A stretch of DNA of 64,000 nt from Telopea speciosissima (Eukaryota; Streptophyta; Magnoliopsida; Proteales; Proteaceae), in contig NC_057919.1 of assembly GCF_018873765.1 (NCBI RefSeq), forward strand, positions 64,536,984 through 64,600,983, written 5' to 3'. The notes under the pieces were generated by a model. That model did not search any database and was not told where the DNA came from. It was given only the letters and a program-made list of their open reading frames with translations. The position numbers were made by a program, and so were the translations under genes. Below are positions 56,743 to 64,000 of this stretch, one piece after another (the first letter of the stretch is position 1; each line of letters opens with the position of its first letter).

Positions 56743-57720
56743 GTGGACGAGCCGAACGGCCGAGCACATGAAATCGAGCTGGAAAAGCGGCTACGAGACT
56801 TGGCTGAGCAAGTTGAGGGATTGAAGAAACAGGCGACCCCGGACGCCTATTCACTGGTCGAACGACACCCTTATCCTCCCGAGATCATGACCGCGCCACT
56901 ACTGGCCGGGTTCAAGCCTCCTCCCTTTGATCGGTATGACGGGATGACCGACCCGACGGATCATATCAACTACTTCAATGCGATGATGACCATGTACGGG
57001 GGAACCGAGATTGTCTCTTGTCGAGCTTTTCCTGCATCCCTCAAGGGCGCGGCGACCTCATGGTTCTCCTGGTTGCCATCGAACTCCATAATAGGCTTCG
57101 CTCAGCTCTGTAAAGCCTTCGTCACATGCTTCTAGAGTAGTATGAAACACAAGAAGACGACGGTCAACCTCCTCAGCGTGAAGTAACGATCTAATGAGTC
57201 CATTCGAGCGTTCGTCTCACGTTTCAACAAAGAATCCTTAGACATCAAGGATTTGGATGAGGCCATGACCCATACTGCAATGAGCAACGGGCTCACTGAC
57301 ATGGACCTTATCAAGGACTTGGCCAGCAAGCCGACCAGAAACCTGGCCGAGCTCTTGGAGAGGTACAATGAATTTACAAATACGGCCGAGGTGCTCCAAG
57401 CCCGGAAGGGAAATGAAGGTCGAGCCGAGAAGAAAAGGCCGACGACTAATGACCGCAAGGAGGACAAGCGGCCCAGGACGGATCGCTGAGCCGACAGATC
57501 AGACCGAGTTCGGAGTCCCGATTACACCCCCCTGAATACCTCATGCAAATACAGGACGGCGGGTACATCCGCCGACCCCGACGGATGTAAGTTGGGTCAT
57601 CTCGGAATCCCAACAAGTATTGTCAATTCCACAAGGACACCGGTCACGACACCGAGGATTGTTATCAGCTGAAAAGAGAAATTGAAGAGCTGATAAAAGC
57701 GGGGCACCTGAAGCGATATG
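56743..57720 (+). pseudogene. gag of the Tat element
   Basis: The capsid domain reads FKPPPFDRYDGMTDPTDHIN, SLKGAATSWFSWLPSNSI and ESIRAFVSRFNKESLDIKDL. In-frame TAG at 57133-57135 (VTCF-stop-SSMKHKK), TAA at 57184-57186 (SVK-stop-RSNES) and TGA at 57487-57489 interrupt it. A zinc-finger-like [19 protein letters not shown] follows at about 57618-57671 in a shifted frame. The protein would package element RNA; this copy cannot. Confidence 0.86.
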
Positions 57721-58021
57721 TCAAGGGAGGCCGAGAAGAGACCCAAAATTAAAGAGCTGATAAAAATGGGGTTGGCAACCTGAAGATCGCGATCAAAGGA
57801 GAGCCGAGCCGAGGCCCAAAAATAGGCGGGCCAAGCGTGACGAAGATTAAGCCCGAGCTGAGAAGAAAGATGATGGATCCGAGCCGAGCAGTGACAAGGG
57901 AGCTCCCATATACACTATCCTCGGAGGGCCAGGACAAGAGTCCACTTGGAAGGCCAAGGTAAATGCGCGGTTCATCAGAGTCGCCGAGAAGCGAGGCAAA
58001 GGGCCAAAGTCTGAGGTAACA

Positions 58022-58342
58022 ATCTCCTTCACCGAGGCCGACCTGGAAGGTATAAATTTACCTCAAGATGATGCTTTGGTGGTGCAGGTGGAAATTGCAA
58101 AGAGACCCGTTCATCGCGTATTGGTTGACACAGGCGCATCCGTGGACCTTATGTCGCTAGACGCGTATCGACAATTTGGCTTCGGTACCTCACTTCATGG
58201 GTTCTCGGGAGCCGCAGCTACCATCAAGGGCTCAATCGACCAATTGGTCACGTTCGGATAAGCTCTATGTCAAGCGACGATCCAAGTCAAATTCATGGTA
58301 GTGCGGTCGGTGGTGGCTTTCAACGCCATACTTGGCCGCCCA
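58022..58342 (+). pseudogene. Protease region of the Tat element
   Basis: A retropepsin-type active site is visible in RVLVDTGASVDLMSLDAYRQ (DTGAS, about 58119-58133), in the context VVQVEIAKRPVHRVL upstream. It runs to TAA at 58259-58261 and, in a shifted frame, to FNAILGRP at about 58319-58342. There the hAT element cuts the coding sequence. Confidence 0.82.
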
Positions 58343-59041
58343 TAAGGGTGTCAATTGGGACGGTTCCCGGTACTTGGGACGGGACGGTACCGGTACCGGT
58401 AGCAAAAGTGTCAATCCCAGTACCGTCCCATTTACTTAACGGGACCAAACCTAGATCCCAGTCCCGATTACTAGCAGGACGGGACGGTACCGATTCCTAA
58501 ACGGTTCTAGGCACTGTAGAAAAAAGAAGAAGTTTAATTGTTCCTAATGGAAAAATCCGATTGTGTTTTCCTCTTTGATTTTCCAAACAAAATCTTATTA
58601 TCACACATGTTACTGTCACATGGTACTACTGAGTGGAAAAAAGAAAAACCTGGTACATGAAGTTGCTTGCAGGAAGAGAGAGTAGCACTGAACCAGGATT
58701 TTGAGAGGCGAGATTTCAAGAGCTGCGGCTGTCCCGTCCCTAATGCATCATAAATATAATTCTTATATCCTATTTTTTCTCCCAAAAAAAAAAAAAGATC
58801 TTATATATTTTTTCTTTTTTAAATGGTACTAGTATGTCCGGTACCATTCCGGTACCTTATTGGTATTTCGGTACTGGTACCGTTGGGAATCCCATCCCAG
58901 AACCGTCCCGTCCCATTTATCATTCGGTACCAAAATCAGATACCAGTACCGTCCTATTTACTAATGGAACGGTCCGATACCGGGTTTTAGCGGGACGGTA
59001 TTGGGACGGTTCCCGGTTCCGGTCCCAAATTGACACCCTTA
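58343..59041. mobile_element. hAT MITE inserted in the Tat pol gene
   Basis: Left end TAAGGGTGTCAATTGGGAC and right end GTCCCAAATTGACACCCTTA are inverted complements, with YARNG-type hAT termini. Flanking 8-mers GCCGCCCA (58335-58342) and ACTGCCCA (59042-59049) agree at six of eight. Removing it rejoins the pol frame from FNAILGRP to LTALQAIISSTHLKMKF. The interior is made of GGTACCGGTAC-type words and an A+T-rich centre; it has no transposase. Confidence 0.83.
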
Positions 59042-59049
59042 ACTGCCCA

Positions 59050-60180
59050 TCATTGACCGCTCTCCAAGCCATCATCTCGTCGACACATTTGAAGATGAAG
59101 TTCCCTACAGAGAACGGCATTGGAGAAATCCAAGGTGATCAAAAGAAAGCTCGGGAGTGTTACGCCACATTCGTCAAGCAAAATAAAGGCAACGTCGGAG
59201 GAATGGCGATGTACGTTGAACACCTCCCAGAAGACCAGTGGGATGAGCTCACAGAAAGGCGCGGAAGACCTGTAGAAGACCTCACCCCGTTCTCCCTCAG
59301 CGATGAAGATCCGATGAAGACAGTACAACTTGGGTCATTGTTGAGCGAGGAACAAAGGAATCGGTTCGAAAACTTCTTGAAGGTAAATGCCGACATCTTT
59401 ACCTGGTCGGCCGCCGACATGCCCGGTATACCTCGGCATATAGCCGAGCATCTTCTACACATAGATTCGAGCCAAAATCCGGTTCAACAGAAGAGAAGGA
59501 ACTATGCCCTTGATCGCCAAGCCAACATCAAGGAAGAAGTAGAGAAGCTACGCCGATAAGGATTCATCCGAGAAGAAAAATTCCCGACTTGGCTGGCGAA
59601 TGTCGTTATGGTTCCCAAGCAGAATGGGAAATGGAGGATGTGCGTCGACTACACCGACCTTAACAAGGCCTACCCAAAGGACGAGTACCCGCTACCTCGG
59701 ATTGATCTCTTTATTGACACCACGGTGGGGCACGAAATGTTGATCTTCATGGACGCGTACTCCGGGTACAACCAAATTAAGGAGGATGAGTCGTACACGA
59801 CATTCCGAACTGACCAAGAAATTTTCTGTTACAAGGTCATGCCGTTCGGGTTGAAGAATGTCGGAGCAACATATCAACGACTGGTGAACTATATATTCCG
59901 TGGGCAGATCAAAAGAAACATAGAAGTCTACGTGGATGACATGTTAGTGAAGAGCTTGAAGGCTGAGCACCACTTGGCCGACCTGGAAGAAGCCTTCGGC
60001 GTGCTAAGGAAGAACCAAATGAAACTGAACCCCGCCAAGTGTGCATTCGGCGTGACCTCGGGAAAGTTCCTCGGCTTCATGGTCTCCGTCAGAGGCATCG
60101 AGGCCAATCCAGCAAAAATCAAGGCCATCCAAGAGATGAGCCCTCCAAGGACGATCCGAGAAGTACAAAGGTTAAAAGGG
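59050..60180 (+). pseudogene. Reverse transcriptase of the Tat element
   Basis: The frame runs from LTALQAIISSTHLKMKF through FENFLKVNADIFTWSAADMP, an in-frame TAA at 59557-59559, then GFIREEKFPTWLANVVMV, KWRMCVDYTDLNKAYPKD, MPFGLKNVGATYQRLVN and the catalytic YVDDMLVKS. An extra G in the run AAAAGGGG near 60175-60179 shifts the frame at the connection to RNase H. Confidence 0.9.
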
Positions 60181-61150
60181 GCGAGTGGCGGCATTGGCAC
60201 GTTTTATGTCGAGGTCGGGCGATAAGTGCCTGCCGTTCTTCAAGGCCCTCAAGAACATCCGAAACCTGAAGGACTTCATTTGGTCGGAAGAATGTCAACA
60301 AGCTTTTGAAGAGCTGAAGAAATACTTGGAGAACCAGCCTCTTCTCAGCCGACCCGAGCCAAAAGAAGAGCTTCAAGTTTACTTAGCCGCTACCCCAGTG
60401 GCGGTCAGCGCGGTGTTGGTAAGGGAAGAAGGCCTAGCTCCGAAGCCCATATACTACATCAGCCATGTTCTTGTCGATGCCGAGATGAGATACTCCAAGT
60501 TCGAGAAGGTAGCATTCGCTTTTGTCACGGCTGCGAGAAAGCTAAGGCTATACTTTAAAGCTCATCCGATCGCGGTGCTAACCGACCAGCCTCTCAAGAA
60601 AATATTGCACGAGCCCGAAGTGTCAGATCTGCTGATCACCTGGGCGGTCGAGTTGAGTGAGTACGATATAAGCTATCGCCCGAGGACCGCGATAAAAGGA
60701 CAAGCCCTTGCCGACTTCATCGCCGAGTACACAATGGCCGACCTCTGGGTCGAGGAAGAGAAGACAGCAGAAGAAGCCAGTACAGAAGCTGAAACTGACC
60801 CAACCTGGACCATGAACGTTGATGGCTCAAGCAACCCCGGAGGGAGTGGGGCCGGACTGATCTTAGTCAGGCCCGAGGGCTTTCGCATACAATACGCCTT
60901 AAGATTTAAGTTCCTAGCCTCGAACAATGAGGCCGAGTACGAAGCCCTCCTAGCCGGGCTCTGAGTGAGCAAGGCTGTAGGCGTCAAACAATTGAGGGTA
61001 CGAGGAGACTCGTAACTTGTGGTCAACCAGGTCAACGGAGACTATGAGGCAAAAGATGAAAGAATGATAGCCTACCTAAGCCGAGCATGGGAGATGATTT
61101 CCTAGCTCGAGAACTTTGAAATGGCCTGAGTACCGAGGAAAGAGAACGTC
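60181..61150 (+). pseudogene. RNase H and second (archaeal-type) RNase H of the Tat element
   Basis: The first domain contains LQVYLAATPVAVSAVLVREE, YSKFEKVAFAFVTAARKLRL and AVLTDQPLKKILHEPE. The second begins TWTMNVDGSSNPGGSGAGLI and continues FLASNNEAEYEALLAGL to a TGA at 60962-60964. Later pieces are separated by TAA at 61013-61015, TAG at 61103-61105 and TGA at 61127-61129, before VPRKENVVADTLSRLAEA (the end of the RNase H region). Confidence 0.88.
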
Positions 61151-62514
61151 GTGGCTGACACCCTGTCTAGGTTGGCAGAGGCCGACCTCCCAAATCTGAG
61201 CCGATCAGTACACATTGAGATTCTGGAGAGGCCTTCCTTACAAGAAGAAAGTGTCAAACACATCGAGAAGGACGGGCCGACCTGGATGGACCCCATTGTA
61301 AACTACTTGGAGAATGACCAGCTCTCGGAGAGTCGGGAAGAAGCAAGAAATGTCAAAATCCGAGCTGCCAAGTACACTATAATCGACGGAGTGCTTTATA
61401 AGAAAGCCATCTCAGCGCCCCTTCTCTGATGGCTCGGGCCGAAGGGCACTGAGTACGCCCTGACCGAGGTGCACGAAGGAATATGCGGGAGCCACATGGG
61501 TGGCCGAGCCCTAGCATACAAGATATTACAATAAGGTTTCTACTGGCCAAAAATGCAAGAAGAGGCCATAAAGTAGTGAAGACGTGCGAGAAGTGTCAGC
61601 TCTTCGTACCAGTGCCCAGCCGACCTGCAACCAAGCTGACCTCTATGCTGAGTCCAATTCCTTTTGCCATGTGGGGGATGGATATACTTGGAGACTTCAC
61701 CCCGGCTTCCGAAAATTGGAAATACGTGATTGTCGCAATCGACTACTTCACTAAGTGGGTTGAGGCCGAGCCCTTGACCACCATCACCGAGAAGAGCATG
61801 GAGAAATTCTTCCGAGATAAGGTCATCTACCGGTTCGGACTACCAAAAGTACTCATCACAGATAATGGTGCATAATTCAATAACCCGACCTTCCAAGAGT
61901 TCTGCAAGCACTTCTATATTGACTTTCGACCAGTCTCAGTAGCTCATCCACAAACAAATGGACAAGTAGAAGTGTCCAATCAAATACTACTCGCCGGTAT
62001 CAAGAGAAGGTTAGATGAGGCCAAAGGAAGATGGGAGGAAGAGCTCCCAAGTGTCCTATGGGCATATAGGACGACTGTAAGAACACCAACCGGGAAGAGC
62101 CCTTTTCGGCTAGCATACGGGACCGAGGCCCTCACCCCGGTCGAGGTCATGGCATCGTCATACCTAGTGCTCAACTTCGATGAGAAGACCTATGAAGATG
62201 GGCTGAGAGCCAACCTTGACTTCCTTGACGAAGTTCGAGAAAATGCCCTACTCCGGAACACAACATACCAACAGAGGACGGCAAAGTACTACGACTTAAG
62301 GGTGAAGGAGCGACACTTCCGCCAAGGGGACCTCGTCCTCAGAAAGCTCAGCGCGTCCCAGCCAAGACAGCAAGGAAAGTTAGCACCAAATTGGGAAGGC
62401 CCGTACATAGTCTCCAAGCAGATTCGCCCAGGGACGTATCGCTTGCAGACTCCCGGGGGTAGGAAGGTATCGCGACCTTGGAACTCAGAAAATTTGAAGA
62501 AAGTTTTTCAGTAA
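61151..62514 (+). pseudogene. Integrase of the Tat element
   Basis: A zinc-binding region (CGSHMGGRALAYKILQ, then KTCEKCQLF) is broken by TGA at 61427-61429, TAA at 61532-61534, TAG at 61574-61576 and a 1-bp frameshift near 61575. The catalytic core has its Asp in WGMDILGDF, Asp in VLITDNGA followed by TAA at 61873-61875, and Glu in HPQTNGQVEVSNQ. The C-terminal part is open from 61972 to 62514 (FRLAYGTEALTPVEVM, GDLVLRKLSASQPRQQ, RPWNSENLKKVFQ). Confidence 0.9.
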
Positions 62515-62640
62515 TTTCCTTAAGTATTCTGCTAGGCACGGTTTATGACGAGCATATTTGTATTTGGCTTTGGCCTCGATGTTTGATTCAATAAAACAAA
62601 GTCTTTCTCCACCACTTGGCGTATTTTGAAGCTCCAAAAT

Positions 62641-63138
62641 CAAGTCGTAAGACCGGTCCTTATAGACCTGGCCGACCTCCAAGACCGACCCTCTTAGGTC
62701 GGTAACCAAGTCATAAGACCGGTCCTCATAGACCTGGCCGACGTCAAATACCGACCCTCATAGGTCGACAACCAAGTCGTAAGACCGGTCCTCATAAACC
62801 TGGCCGACCTCCACGACCGACCCTCATAGGTCGGCAACCAAGTCGTAAGACCGGTCCTCATAGACCTGGCCTACCTCGAAGATCGACCCTCATAGGTCGG
62901 AAACCAAGTTGTAAGACCGGTCCTCATAGACCTGGCCGACCTCGAAGACCGACCCTCATAGCTGCGCAACTAAGTCGTAAGATTGGTCCTCATAGACCTG
63001 GCCAACCTCCAAGATCGACCCTCATAGGTCGGCAACCAAGTCGTAAGACCGGTCCTCATAGACCTGGTCGACCTCGAAGACCGGCCCTCATAGCTCGACA
63101 ACTAAGCCGTAAGACCGATCCTCATAGACCTGGCCAAG
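62641..63138 (+). repeat. 66-bp tandem repeats, about 7.5 copies
   Basis: Units start CAAGTCGTAAGACCGGTCCT and continue ATAGACCTGGCCGACCTC then GACCGACCCTCATAGGTCGG; starts recur at about 62641, 62707, 62773, 62839, 62905, 62971, 63037 and 63103. They lie between the integrase end and the antisense ORF, where Tat elements often carry tandem repeats. Constant spacing without distinct unique spacers excludes a CRISPR array. Confidence 0.92.
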
Positions 63139-63475
63139 CTTAACGAAAACCAAAGATCAAGTAAAATATCTTAGGCATTGGGCTCGGCCATAGCGTCAGC
63201 TTGGCAGCATAACCACTCAAATGGTATCCGACCCGAGCTGACGTATGGCGTCTATGCTATTAGGCCGACCGTCCTTGAGCTCAGTTACAAGACCGGGTCG
63301 ACAGCTCAATCTCAACATTCAAAACTACAAGGAAAAGGCAAGGAAAAGGAAAGCAAGCAATTACCGAGCTAAAACACTTAGACAATTTGGAGAAAAAGAG
63401 ATTTTCATTCATTGTAAGCCGACTGCTCGGCATGGTTACAAAAGTGGGTAGCTCGGCCCAGCACAAAAAAAATAT

Positions 63476-64000
63476 TTACATTTCACTCTCCTCAGCAGTG
63501 TTCTTAGAAGCGACCTCGGAGACCTCCATGGTAGTGTGCTCGACAAGGAGGTCTTGGGGCTCAGCGCCATGGGCGAGGGGATCGGCCTGCGTAGGGTCCT
63601 CAGTTAGCAGAGCCTGTGTGACCTTGGCGCCCTCCTCATCTCCCAACTCCTCAGCCACAGTGGTCGCATCATCGTCAAAGCGCGAGAGATTGAGATTGGG
63701 ATAGGCGGCCTTGATCTCGGCCAAGAGATCAGCCCGGCTTGCCTCTAAACCATCAGCATAAGGAGGCTTCCTAATCTCATGGCATATGTTAGCATACTCC
63801 TTCAATAGGAAGTAATCGTTGATCGCCTCGTCCCTAGCCAGAGCTAGGTCCTCCTTGGCCTTCTTCAGCTGAGCCTGCAGAGCCGTGACTTTCTACTTTT
63901 GCTTGGTCACCTCGACCTTAAAGCCCTTCACCTCAGCCTCGGCAGCAGTGAGCTTCTCTTGAGTCTCTCAATGCCTCTGAATGGCCTCCTGAGCATCCTG
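63476..64000 (-). pseudogene. Antisense ORF of the Tat element (coiled-coil type), partial
   Basis: The minus strand reads from the window edge AQEAIQRH, stop, ETQEKLTAAEAEVKGFKV, a stop, KVTALQAQLKKAKEDLALA, RDEAINDYFLLKEYANICHE, then ASRADLLAEIKAAYPNLNL, SRFDDDATTVAEELGDEEG and ends with TGA... at 63476. Heptad-rich Lys/Glu/Ala sequence followed by an acidic tail fits the additional antisense ORFs known from plant Tat retrotransposons; their function is unknown. Two in-frame stops are visible and the 5' end lies beyond the window. Confidence 0.72.

Larger units (their letters stand above)
55684..64000 (+). mobile_element. Ty3/gypsy Tat-lineage LTR retrotransposon, degenerate, runs off the right edge
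   Basis: In order: 5' LTR (about 55684-56456), gag, protease, reverse transcriptase, RNase H, a second archaeal-type RNase H, integrase, a 66-bp tandem-repeat array and an antisense ORF. The dual RNase H, the repeat-rich 3' region and the antisense ORF are marks of the plant Tat/Retand group. At least ten in-frame stops, several frameshifts and a hAT insertion (58343-59041) make it non-autonomous. The 3' LTR is outside the window. Confidence 0.9.

Noticed and set aside
58834-59559. A 241-codon open frame taken as one protein
   Set aside because: Its first part is hAT MITE sequence; only the part after 59050 is pol. It is a chimera created by insertion.
62641-63138. CRISPR-like regular repeats
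   Set aside because: Eukaryotic context, contiguous 66-bp tandem units without unique spacers, inside an LTR retrotransposon.
1-64000. tRNA or rRNA genes
   Set aside because: No cloverleaf with A and B boxes or rRNA-like sequence was recognised by eye; tRNA-related words found were LTR primer sites. A covariance-model scan would be decisive.

Overview
This window is nuclear DNA of a flowering plant. It contains spliced genes with GT..AG introns, plant-specific families (an auxin-amino acid ligase of the GH3 family and a PLS-class pentatricopeptide repeat protein), a nuclear copy of part of the chloroplast rbcL gene, and abundant plant-type transposons (Ty3/gypsy Tat lineage, L1-type LINEs, PIF/Harbinger, hAT, Mutator-like). 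The species cannot be named from this sequence alone.

Only three genes can be fully supported, plus one small probable gene: (1) a complete 4-exon GH3 acyl-acid amido synthetase on the minus strand (7728-10630); (2) an intron-less E+-type PPR protein on the minus strand (20076-21812); (3) a small wound-responsive-like protein on the minus strand (25265-25504); (4) a complete 8-exon free-standing alanyl-tRNA editing protein of the AlaX type on the plus strand (38830-43364). They are not functionally linked; each has its own promoter region.

The rest is mostly transposon-derived. From left to right: a broken Harbinger transposase and its 3' end (1-2667); the rbcL fragment (2756-2965); a LINE RNase H tail (4700-5262); two palindromic mini-elements (5.7-6.1 kb); the GH3 gene with its TE-filled introns; a non-autonomous copia-like element in an LTR-internal-LTR-internal-LTR arrangement with a perfect 5-bp target duplication (11646-14477); several small inverted-repeat elements; a Mutator-like element with a possible captured coding fragment (28585-30068); two same-family L1 LINEs (31.2-34.4 kb); a Tourist-like MITE swollen by a GGT-type minisatellite (36495-37606); a second copy of a 0.9-kb segment (18.5 and 45.0 kb); LTR fragments (46.4-50.4 kb); a third LINE (52.2-55.7 kb), interrupted by a Tat-lineage gypsy element that runs off the right edge and carries a hAT insertion, 66-bp tandem repeats and an antisense ORF.

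The most notable pattern is a family of 140-205 bp GC-rich, almost fully palindromic elements. At least six copies have 9-11 bp target duplications, and one has a paralogous empty site inside this window, which defines its ends exactly.
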